A stretch of DNA of 7,219 bases from Wenzhouxiangella sp. (lineage in GTDB: Bacteria > Pseudomonadota > Gammaproteobacteria > Xanthomonadales > Wenzhouxiangellaceae): the NCBI GenBank assembly GCA_007123575.1, contig SKKV01000150.1:1-7219 (forward strand), written 5' to 3'. The notes under the pieces are model-generated. The model made no database searches. It was not told the DNA's origin and worked only from the letters and a program-made list of their open reading frames with translations. Below, piece by piece: positions 1-6,165 of this stretch. Numbering within the stretch: position 1 is the first letter of the stretch; every line of letters begins with the position of its first letter. Made by a program: the position numbers and the translations under genes.

Positions 1-15
1 AAGGTTCTTCAAAGA

Positions 16-43
16 CTTTGCGTCTTTGCGCCTCTGCGAGAAA
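16..43 (+). repeat. Modular 8-bp-block repeat, copy A
   Basis: Seen directly: three consecutive 8-bp blocks, CTTTGCGT (16-23), CTTTGCGC (24-31) and CTCTGCGA (32-39), followed by the tail GAAA. The same architecture recurs at 64-93 on the opposite strand and at 121-150 on this strand. There is no open reading frame of note here. Similar intergenic sequences made of 'CTTTGCG' blocks ending in 'GAGA' occur, as far as I recall, in many unrelated bacterial genomes, but I cannot confirm this here. The array may continue to the left of the window. Confidence 0.8.
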
Positions 44-63
44 TACATCTCTGCTGAGTTAGA

Positions 64-93
64 TTTCTCTCGCAAAGCCGCCAAGGCGCCAAG
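64..93 (-). repeat. Modular 8-bp-block repeat, copy B (inverted)
   Basis: Read on the minus strand, this copy is CTTGGCGC (93-86), CTTGGCGG (85-78) and CTTTGCGA (77-70) followed by the tail GAGAAA (69-64). It is inverted relative to copies A and C. Its first two blocks carry G instead of T at the fourth position, so it is the most diverged copy. Its orientation lets it pair with either neighbour. Confidence 0.8.
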
Positions 94-149
94 AAAAAGC
101 TAAAAAATGATTTTTAAAAACTTTGCGCCTTTGCGTCTTCGCGAGAGAA
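65..149. other. Long imperfect inverted repeat (stem-loop) behind maf
   Basis: Bases 65-93 and 121-149 are inverted copies matching at 25 of 29 positions by my hand count, with a 9-bp uninterrupted outer stem (TTCTCTCGC against GCGAGAGAA). The 27-base loop is A/T-rich and has A5 and T5 runs that could extend the stem. On the maf transcript this hairpin would form directly after the stop codon. It could stop 3' exonucleases or weaken read-through, but no run of U follows the far side of the stem, so it does not look like a standard intrinsic terminator. Confidence 0.6.
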
Positions 150-150
150 T
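121..150 (+). repeat. Modular 8-bp-block repeat, copy C
   Basis: Blocks CTTTGCGC (121-128), CTTTGCGT (129-136) and CTTCGCGA (137-144) are followed by the tail GAGAAT. The copy ends only three bases before the stop codon of the minus-strand maf gene (154-156), so it lies in the 3' untranslated part of the maf transcript. Compared with copy A, the first two blocks have their last bases (C, T) in the opposite order. Confidence 0.8.
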
Positions 151-153
151 CTT

Positions 154-714
154 TCACTCAAGCAAGCCGGCTTCGCGGAGCAGGGCGCCGGTTTCAAACA
201 GGGGCAGGCCGACCACGCCGCTGTAGCTGCCGCTGATGCGGCGGATCCAGATGCCGGCCTGGTTCTGGATGCCGTAGGCGCCGGCCTTGTCCATCGGGTC
301 GCCGGAGACCACGTAGCGCTCGATCCAGCGCTCGCTCAACAGGTCGAACTCGACTTCGGTGGTGCTCAGGCGCTGCAGGCGGCGGCCATCGGGGCAGACC
401 AGGGCAACGGCTGACAGAACCTCGTGGCTGCGTCCGGAAAGCCGGCGCAACATGGTCCGGGCATGATCGGCATCAACGGGTTTGCCCAACGGTTCACCGT
501 CAAGTACCACGGCGGTGTCCGAGCCCAGTACATATTTATCCGGGTGGCGGTTGGCAACAGTCAGCGCTTTTCCCAGGGCGATGCGGATGACATAGTCGTC
601 AGCCGCCTCACCATCCTGTCTGCTTTCGTCGATATCGGCTGGCTCTACCGAAAAGGTGCGTTCGAAAACGCCAAGCAGTTCGCGGCGGCGGGGTGAGGCT
701 GAGGCAAGAATCAC
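154..714 (-). CDS. maf: Maf family nucleoside triphosphate pyrophosphatase (YhdE type)
   Basis: Cytoplasmic enzyme that hydrolyses nucleoside triphosphates to the monophosphate and pyrophosphate; the YhdE branch prefers dTTP and UTP. The 186-residue product (family usually about 190-200) begins with the hallmark LASASPRRRELL (residues 3-14). It then has the catalytic Asp segment GSDTAVVLDG (64-73, D66), GKP with K79, SGRSHEVLS (93-101), KAGAYGIQ (143-150) and a GSYSGVVGLPL stretch (162-172). The AYGIQ motif with its Gln favours the dTTP/UTP branch over the m7GTP-specific YceF branch, which to my memory reads differently there. The start is GTG at 714-712, with GGAAA (725-721) six bases upstream; no ATG fits. 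The gene is divergent from rng, whereas the E. coli homologue runs in the same direction. Its stop lies three bases from repeat copy C. Confidence 0.95.
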   Translation of the reverse strand: MILASASPRRRELLGVFERTFSVEPADIDESRQDGEAADDYVIRIALGKALTVANRHPDKYVLGSDTAVVLDGEPLGKPVDADHARTMLRRLSGRSHEVLSAVALVCPDGRRLQRLSTTEVEFDLLSERWIERYVVSGDPMDKAGAYGIQNQAGIWIRRISGSYSGVVGLPLFETGALLREAGLLE

Positions 715-720
715 AATCGG

Positions 721-725
721 TTTCC
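721..725 (-). promoter_or_regulatory. Ribosome binding site of maf
   Basis: GGAAA on the minus strand, six bases ahead of the GTG at 714-712. It is the only purine-rich stretch at a suitable distance, and it supports GTG as the start in a place where no ATG is available. Confidence 0.4.
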
Positions 726-772
726 AATGCGGTTTACAGTCCTGGAGATGATCATGTTAGCGCCTGCCAAAG

Positions 773-781
773 TGCTATGCT
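773..781 (+). promoter_or_regulatory. Possible extended -10 promoter for rng
   Basis: TGC followed directly by TATGCT (776-781) matches an extended -10 element (TGn plus TATAAT-like). No good -35 lies 16-18 bases upstream, as is common for extended -10 promoters. Transcription would begin near 788 and give a leader of about 22 bases before the GTG at 810. A weaker alternative is TTTACA (733-738) with TGTTAG (755-760), 16 bases apart. Prediction by eye only. Confidence 0.35.
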
Positions 782-809
782 TGCACGGTTGTCCGCCGAG
801 CCCGTTTTC

Positions 810-2282
810 GTGAGCGACGAAATTCTGATCAATGTCACCCTGACCGAAAGTCGCGTGGCCGTGGTTGAAAACGGCCTGCTGCAGGAGCTGTACCTGGAGC
901 GCGAGAACGACGTCAGCTATGTTGGCAATATCTACATGGGCCGGGTCGAGCGGGTGTTGCCCGGCATGCAGGCGGCTTTTGTCAATATCGGGCTGGAGCG
1001 CACGGCCTTTCTTCACGCCAACGACATCACCACGCGCCAGACGGAGCTGACCGATGATGGTGAGCCTGCCCCGCTGCCGCCGATCACCGAGCTGCTCAAG
1101 CAGGGACAGAAGCTGCTGGTTCAGGTGATCAAGGATCCGCTGGGCAGCAAGGGTGCGCGCCTGACTACCCAGCTCAGCGTACCGTCGCGCTACCTGGTGC
1201 TGCTGCCCGAAGTCGACAGCCTGGGGGTATCGGTTCGGATCGAATCTGACGAGGAACGCCAGCGCCTCAAAGACCTGCTGCGCTCGATGATCGGCGAAAC
1301 CAGCCGGGCCGGCTTCATTCTGCGCACCAATGCCGAGGGCGTATTGGGCGATGCCCTGGCCAAGGATCTGGACTACCTGCGCCGGCTTTGGTCGCGCATC
1401 GAGCAGGCCATGCAGGCTGCCGAGGCCGGGCAATGCATTTACGAGGATCTATCGCTGCCTTACCGATCGCTGCGCGACCTGATGCATGCCGGCATCGACA
1501 AGGTTCGAATCGACGATCGCAGGACCTGGCAGCGGGCGCGGAAGTTTGCCAGCGACTTTTTTCCCGACTGGGTCGAGCGGATCGAATACTACGACGGCGA
1601 TGGGCCGCTGTTTGATCTGTACGGCGTCGAACAGGAGATTGATCGTGCGCTGAGCCGGACCACGCCGCTGAAGTCAGGCGGTTACCTGTCCATCGACCAG
1701 ACCGAAGCCATGACCACGGTGGATGTCAACACCGGTGCCTACGTCGGTTTCCGCAATCTTGAAGAAACCATCTACAAGACCAACCTGGAAGCGGCCCAGG
1801 CCATCGCCCGGCAGCTCAGACTGCGCAACCTGGGTGGGATCATCATCATCGATTTTATCGACATGACCGAGGCTGATCACAAGCGCCAGGTCTTGAGAAC
1901 GCTGCAGCGTGCCCTGGCGCGTGACCACGCGCGCAGTTCGGTCTCCGAGATTTCCCCGCTGGGGCTGGTTGAAATGACCCGCAAGCGCACCACCGAAAGC
2001 CTGGAGCATCGCCTCTGTGAACCGTGCCGAGTCTGCGATGGTCTGGGCCGGGTAAAGAGCGTTGAAACAGTCTGTTCCGAGATCTTTCGTGAAATTCTGC
2101 GGGCTGTGCGCCAGTTCGAAACCGGCCAGCTCAGAGTCATGGCTGCGCCGGCCGTGGTTGAGTGCATGCTGGAAGATCACCATCGGTCCATTGCCGAGCT
2201 GACCGAGCAACTGGGTACCAGTATCCAGTTCCAGCCGGAAGAACAATACGGACAGGAACAGTTCGACGTCGTTCTCCTTTGA
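810..2282 (+). CDS. rng: Ribonuclease G
   Basis: Single-strand-specific endoribonuclease of the RNase E/G family. It matures the 5' end of 16S rRNA and helps decay mRNA, preferring 5'-monophosphorylated RNA. Numbered from the GTG at 810, it has 490 residues, against 489 in E. coli. In order: ILINVTLTESRVA at the N-terminus; an S1 RNA-binding domain (about 36-125) with VGNIYMGRVERVLPGMQAAFV; a 5'-sensor motif with R172 and T173; the catalytic DNase I-like part with magnesium-binding D305 (TTVDVNTG) and D348 (IIIIDFIDM); a CRVC zinc-link (C406, C409) with another Cys at 403; and the C-terminal EQFDVV typical of RNase G. The RNase E scaffold tail is absent. The frame stays open upstream to GTG 693 and ATG 777, but family alignment, length and the promoter position favour 810. 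GAG (798-800) is the only, weak, Shine-Dalgarno candidate. Confidence 0.96.
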   Translation: MSDEILINVTLTESRVAVVENGLLQELYLERENDVSYVGNIYMGRVERVLPGMQAAFVNIGLERTAFLHANDITTRQTELTDDGEPAPLPPITELLKQGQKLLVQVIKDPLGSKGARLTTQLSVPSRYLVLLPEVDSLGVSVRIESDEERQRLKDLLRSMIGETSRAGFILRTNAEGVLGDALAKDLDYLRRLWSRIEQAMQAAEAGQCIYEDLSLPYRSLRDLMHAGIDKVRIDDRRTWQRARKFASDFFPDWVERIEYYDGDGPLFDLYGVEQEIDRALSRTTPLKSGGYLSIDQTEAMTTVDVNTGAYVGFRNLEETIYKTNLEAAQAIARQLRLRNLGGIIIIDFIDMTEADHKRQVLRTLQRALARDHARSSVSEISPLGLVEMTRKRTTESLEHRLCEPCRVCDGLGRVKSVETVCSEIFREILRAVRQFETGQLRVMAAPAVVECMLEDHHRSIAELTEQLGTSIQFQPEEQYGQEQFDVVLL

Positions 2283-5200
2283 CTGACCAGGCACCTCCAT
2301 CCCGTTGGCGCGTGTGGCTAGGCTCCCTCAAGGGGCTGTTGCTGACCGCGATTGCCCTCATCATCATCTCGCTGGCCGTGCTGGTCGGAATTGGCCGTGC
2401 CCTGATTCCCTATGCCGATGAGCTCCGGCCCTGGCTGGCTGACCAGATCGGTGAGCGCATCGGCAAGGAAGTGCGCCTGGAGCGGGTTGAAGCGCAGTGG
2501 CCGCGGCTGACCCCGCAGATCCATTTGCTGGGTCTGGCCGTGGGCCCGCCTGACGCCGCGCTGCTGGAAGTTGACGAAACCCGCCTCGAGCTGCATCTGC
2601 CTGACCTGTTGCGCGGCGATCGCAACCCCTTCCGGCTGGTGGTGCTGGGTCTGGATCTGGTGCTGGCCCAGGACGATCAGGGCGAGTGGGGCCTTGAGCT
2701 GGAAGGCGGCGCTGCGCTGGGCGAGCGCAATGGTCGTGACGTGGTGCTGGCCGGTGACCTGCTGGTGCAGGATGCCAGCCTGCGCGTGCGCCCGGCCAAT
2801 CAGCCAGAGTTTGGGGCCCGCCTGGTCGAAGGCGAGATTCGGCGTCGTGGCAGCCGCACTGAACTGCAGGGGCAGCTTGAGCCCGACCGCCAGGCGGGGC
2901 CGGGCTTGCGCTTTGCCCTGCGCGTCGATCATCCTGACGGTCAATGGCAGCACGCCCGGGCCTGGTTGCTCGGTAATGATCTGGTGCCGGTCCAGTGGCT
3001 GGGTGCCGACGGTGTGCCTGATTCGGCGCGGGCCTCGGTACAGGCCTGGGCCACCTGGTCTCTGCAGGCGGGTGCCAGGGTTGATCTGGATCTGGTGTTG
3101 AACAACGCTGGCCTGGGCAGCGACTCAGTGGCAGCCGAGCTGGTGCTGTTCAGCCATGACGGCGCTACCCAGGTCGAGCTCGTCGAGCTGGTCGATCTGT
3201 TAGCCGGCGAAGACAGCCCCCGGCAGCTGGCCCGGGGCCTGGCCGTCGGCCGGCAGGCAGACCGCTGGGCCCTGGCCATCGACGAGCTTGACCTGGGCGC
3301 CCTGCACGAACTGATCCAGCCCTTGATTGACCAATGGCCGGCTTTGCCAGGCCATGCCGATGGGCGCATCAGGCAGCTGGAAATGGGTTTGCGCCGCAAC
3401 GGCAGTCTGCACAGCCTGCGCGGCCAGATCGAGGCACTGGCCGTTGACCTGTCCGATCCCTTGCCGCGAGTCAGCGGACTGGATCTCAGCCTGGCGCTGT
3501 CGGGTGACCGAGCGGTACTGTTGCCCGCTGGCCAGCCGCGGGTGCATTGGCCGGCGCTGTTTGAAGCCCCGGTTGAACTCGAGGCCATTGCCGGCCGTGT
3601 GTTGCTGTCGCCCCAGGCCATCGAGCTTGACCAGATGGCGATTGACACAGGCTTTGCCAGTGGCACGGCGCATGGCTACATCTGGCTGTGGGAGGGGCGC
3701 CCGTTCCTGGATTTCCATATCGACGCCGAGCGCGTCGAGCGGGTCGATCCCAGGCCTTATCTGCCACCACGTTACGTGCCGGAAACGGCCATGGCCTGGC
3801 TTGAGGAGTCGATGGGCTGGGTTGAGCAAGCCAGTGGGCAGGTGCTGTTTCACATGCGTGCCGGCAAGCTGGCGCGCCAGATTGAACCTGGCGATTTCCA
3901 GGCCGAAGTCAGTTTTTCAGGAGTGGATATCGACTACTGGCCCGAATGGCCGAAAGCCCGCGGCCTGGCCGGTGAGGCCGAGTTTCTCGGTCGCTCCCTG
4001 TCGGCAAGCATCAATCGGTCCCGGCTTGGCCAGGTCGGTATTGATCGTGCCGAGTTGGCCATCGATGACCTGACCGAGCCGGCCATGGCATTGGCATTGC
4101 AGGCTGCAGAAGCCGATGCAGACGAGGTCGCGGCCCTGCTGGCAGAAATGCCGGTGGCCGGCTTTGTCGATGTGGTCGAGGCTACGCGCTGGTCGGGGCC
4201 TGCCACTATCGCCCTGGATCTGCTGCTGCCGTTCCGGACCATGGACGATTGGTCCATGCAGGGCGCGGTCGAGTTGATCGACACGGGGTTCGCCTTGCCG
4301 GCCATTGGCGCCTCCGTGGACGGCCTGACGGGGTCGGCCGAATTTGACCGACATCGACTGCAGGCCGATGCAATCGAGGTGCGGGTGGCCGACCAAACTT
4401 GGCCGGTGGCGTTGTCAGCCGGGTTCGAAGCGCCTGCCTGGCTGGAACTCACCGGCCAGATCAATCCCTTGCCCTGGTTCCCGGATCTGGCCGAGTTTGC
4501 CCGCCATGTCGCCGGCAGCAGTGACTTCGAGTTGACCGTCAGCGGTCGAGAGGCCGAGGGTCTGAGCGTCAAGCTGTCCAGCGATCTGCGCGGCCTGGGC
4601 CTGAACCTGCCGGCACCGCTTGCCAAGGCGCCCGCAGATGCCTGGCCACTGAATTTGAACGTGACCGTCGCTGATGATGGGCCAGGCGGACAGCTTGAGC
4701 TGGAGCCGCTGCTCACTGCCCGTTGGCAAGCAGCGCCTCGGGGATGGGCCCTGGGACTGGGTTTTGACCGCGCCGCGCCTGAGCCGCCCGCGCTGGCCGG
4801 ACTGGTGGCACGCGGTGACGTGGGTGAACTGGCCTTGGGCGATTGGCTGGAACTATTGGCCGACCGCGAGGTGCAGCCGCAGGCGGCGCGCGCCGTCGAT
4901 GTCGAGATCGACATTGCCCGGCTATCGCTGCTCAATCTCGAGCTGAACGCCCTGACGCTGGCGCTGGGCCGGGAAGCGTCTGCCTGGCAGGTTGCGCTTG
5001 ATAGCGAGCGTCTGGCCGGCGAAATCACCGTGCCGGTGCCGCTGGATTCCGGTCGCGTGCTGGTGGCTGACCTGGAACGCCTGCGTCTGGAACCGATCGA
5101 CCCTGAGCCGTTAGCGCCCGAACTCGGCATTCATCCGCTCAGCGCGCAAACCTCAACCCGAAGTCCGCGAGGGCTGCCGCCGCTGCATGTGTTGATCGAG

Positions 5201-6031
5201 TCCCTGCACTGGGGGGAGCTGGACCTGGGGCGGGCGCGCCTGGAAGCGCATGCCGGGGTTGATGGCGTCGAAATTGAAATGATTGACGTTACCGGTCCCG
5301 ATCTGCGTCTGGTTGGCCAGGGTCGCTGGGTCGAGCGCGATCAGCGCTTCCACAGCGAATTCGTCGGGCGTCTGAGTACAGCCGATTTGAGTGGGTTATT
5401 GCAGTCGGCGGGGTACGATTCTGGCCTGCAGGCAACGCGAGCCCAGGTCGATGTCGATGTGCGGTGGCCGGGTGCGCCGATGGATTTTACCTTGAGCCGG
5501 CTCAGCGGTGCGATGGATTTGCGCGTCTATGACGGCACCATACTCGAGGCTCGTCCAGGCGCAGGCCGTCTGTTGGGATTGGCGAGTTTTACCGCGATTC
5601 CGCGGCGCCTGATGCTGGATTTCCGCGATGTCTTTGGCGCCGGCTTCAAGTTCGATGAGATCGAGGGTCGTTTCGACCTGGCTGCCGGCTTTGCCCGCAC
5701 CGATGGACTGCTGATCAGTGCCCCGGCGGCGAACATTACCATTACCGGTGACACCGATATGGCGGCGCGAGAGTATGATCAAACCATTCTGGTCGAGCCA
5801 GGTTTAGGTGCTACCTTGCCGCTGATCGGCGTGCTTGCTGGCGGCCCGGCCGGGGCCGCCGCTGGCCTGGTCTTGAGAACGCTGCTTGACCGGCCGCTAC
5901 GCGGCGTTGCCGAAGCCCGCTATGCGGTCACCGGTTCCTGGGATGAGCCGAAGATAGAGTTGATCCAGGCTCGAGTCACCGACGAGGCCGGCGACGAGGC
6001 CATCATTGGCCCTGAACCGCCGCAGAATTGA
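2279..6031 (+). CDS. yhdP: YhdP family AsmA-like phospholipid transport protein
   Basis: Large inner-membrane-anchored periplasmic protein. In E. coli, YhdP, TamB and YdbH are partly redundant, and genetics implicates them in moving phospholipids from inner to outer membrane as bridge-like conduits. The 1250-residue product (E. coli about 1266) has an N-terminal membrane segment (about residues 17-38, GLLLTAIALIIISLAVLVGI) and then a long beta-rich region of alternating hydrophobic residues. A DUF3971-like section contains PPRYVPETAMAWLEES (about 496-511). The conserved AsmA-like C-terminus has LLGLASFTAIPRRL (from about 1098), LDFRDVFGAGFKFD, and a glycine/alanine-rich hydrophobic stretch (about 1175-1204) before a final GSWDEPKIEL. 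The start is inferred as TTG 2279, overlapping the rng stop as TTGA; GTG 2312 is the alternative but would leave almost nothing ahead of the membrane segment. No clear Shine-Dalgarno lies near either, so translation probably depends on ribosomes finishing rng. Confidence 0.93.
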   Translation: MTDQAPPSRWRVWLGSLKGLLLTAIALIIISLAVLVGIGRALIPYADELRPWLADQIGERIGKEVRLERVEAQWPRLTPQIHLLGLAVGPPDAALLEVDETRLELHLPDLLRGDRNPFRLVVLGLDLVLAQDDQGEWGLELEGGAALGERNGRDVVLAGDLLVQDASLRVRPANQPEFGARLVEGEIRRRGSRTELQGQLEPDRQAGPGLRFALRVDHPDGQWQHARAWLLGNDLVPVQWLGADGVPDSARASVQAWATWSLQAGARVDLDLVLNNAGLGSDSVAAELVLFSHDGATQVELVELVDLLAGEDSPRQLARGLAVGRQADRWALAIDELDLGALHELIQPLIDQWPALPGHADGRIRQLEMGLRRNGSLHSLRGQIEALAVDLSDPLPRVSGLDLSLALSGDRAVLLPAGQPRVHWPALFEAPVELEAIAGRVLLSPQAIELDQMAIDTGFASGTAHGYIWLWEGRPFLDFHIDAERVERVDPRPYLPPRYVPETAMAWLEESMGWVEQASGQVLFHMRAGKLARQIEPGDFQAEVSFSGVDIDYWPEWPKARGLAGEAEFLGRSLSASINRSRLGQVGIDRAELAIDDLTEPAMALALQAAEADADEVAALLAEMPVAGFVDVVEATRWSGPATIALDLLLPFRTMDDWSMQGAVELIDTGFALPAIGASVDGLTGSAEFDRHRLQADAIEVRVADQTWPVALSAGFEAPAWLELTGQINPLPWFPDLAEFARHVAGSSDFELTVSGREAEGLSVKLSSDLRGLGLNLPAPLAKAPADAWPLNLNVTVADDGPGGQLELEPLLTARWQAAPRGWALGLGFDRAAPEPPALAGLVARGDVGELALGDWLELLADREVQPQAARAVDVEIDIARLSLLNLELNALTLALGREASAWQVALDSERLAGEITVPVPLDSGRVLVADLERLRLEPIDPEPLAPELGIHPLSAQTSTRSPRGLPPLHVLIESLHWGELDLGRARLEAHAGVDGVEIEMIDVTGPDLRLVGQGRWVERDQRFHSEFVGRLSTADLSGLLQSAGYDSGLQATRAQVDVDVRWPGAPMDFTLSRLSGAMDLRVYDGTILEARPGAGRLLGLASFTAIPRRLMLDFRDVFGAGFKFDEIEGRFDLAAGFARTDGLLISAPAANITITGDTDMAAREYDQTILVEPGLGATLPLIGVLAGGPAGAAAGLVLRTLLDRPLRGVAEARYAVTGSWDEPKIELIQARVTDEAGDEAIIGPEPPQN

Positions 6032-6102
6032 AAGTCGGGCGGTGCGGCGGCATATCCGATCACCTGAGGCCGTGTTTCCGACCGAGACCACGCCACTGTA
6101 TT

Positions 6103-6131
6103 TTGACGCTCGCATTTGCATCTCTAACCAT
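6103..6131 (+). promoter_or_regulatory. Possible promoter for tldD
   Basis: TTGACG (6103-6108) is a good -35 hexamer. Seventeen bases later comes AACCAT (6126-6131), a poor -10 matching only half of the consensus. Transcription would begin near 6138, about 28 bases before the tldD start. The inverted repeat at 6116-6135 covers the spacer and -10, so a repressor could act here. tldD could equally be read through from yhdP, since I see no clear terminator after 6031. Confidence 0.25.
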
Positions 6132-6135
6132 GCAA
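6116..6135. repeat. Small inverted repeat upstream of tldD
   Basis: TTGCAT (6116-6121) and ATGCAA (6130-6135) are perfect 6-bp inverted arms around an 8-base centre. The element overlaps the spacer and -10 of the proposed tldD promoter and abuts a second palindrome at 6135-6147. It could be an operator half-site pair or chance. Confidence 0.35.
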
Positions 6136-6147
6136 GTGCCGGGCACT
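6135..6147. repeat. 13-bp palindrome upstream of tldD
   Basis: AGTGCC, a single central G, then GGCACT: six perfectly paired bases on each side. It ends 18 bases before the tldD start codon and lies around the predicted transcription start. This is a suitable place for an operator. With a one-base centre it is more plausible as a protein-binding site than as an RNA hairpin. Confidence 0.4.
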
Positions 6148-6165
6148 GACTGGAACGAAACCACT

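Noticed and set aside
1..153. CRISPR array
   Set aside because: The three repeat copies alternate in orientation, diverge from one another and have no regular unique spacers. No cas gene is present.
693..809. N-terminal extension of rng from GTG 693
   Set aside because: It would overlap the start of maf, adds 39 residues absent from the RNase G family, and would have to be transcribed from inside maf.
711..1433. Minus-strand open frame (240 codons) opposite the 5' half of rng
   Set aside because: It is the antisense shadow of the conserved RNase G S1 domain and 5'-sensor region, with no family resemblance of its own.
2162..2278. N-terminal extension of yhdP from ATG 2162
   Set aside because: These bases code for the conserved C-terminus of RNase G. 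The extension would put 39 Arg-rich residues ahead of the membrane segment, with no match to the family.
3934..5130. Long minus-strand open frame (398 codons) inside yhdP
   Set aside because: It lies fully within a well-supported gene. Its translation is dominated by Ser, Arg, Ala and Pro, as expected from the antisense of a GC-rich gene, and it shows no recognisable domain.
6032..6102. Terminator or small gene after yhdP
   Set aside because: I see no stable GC stem followed by a T run, and no open frame with a convincing start and ribosome binding site.
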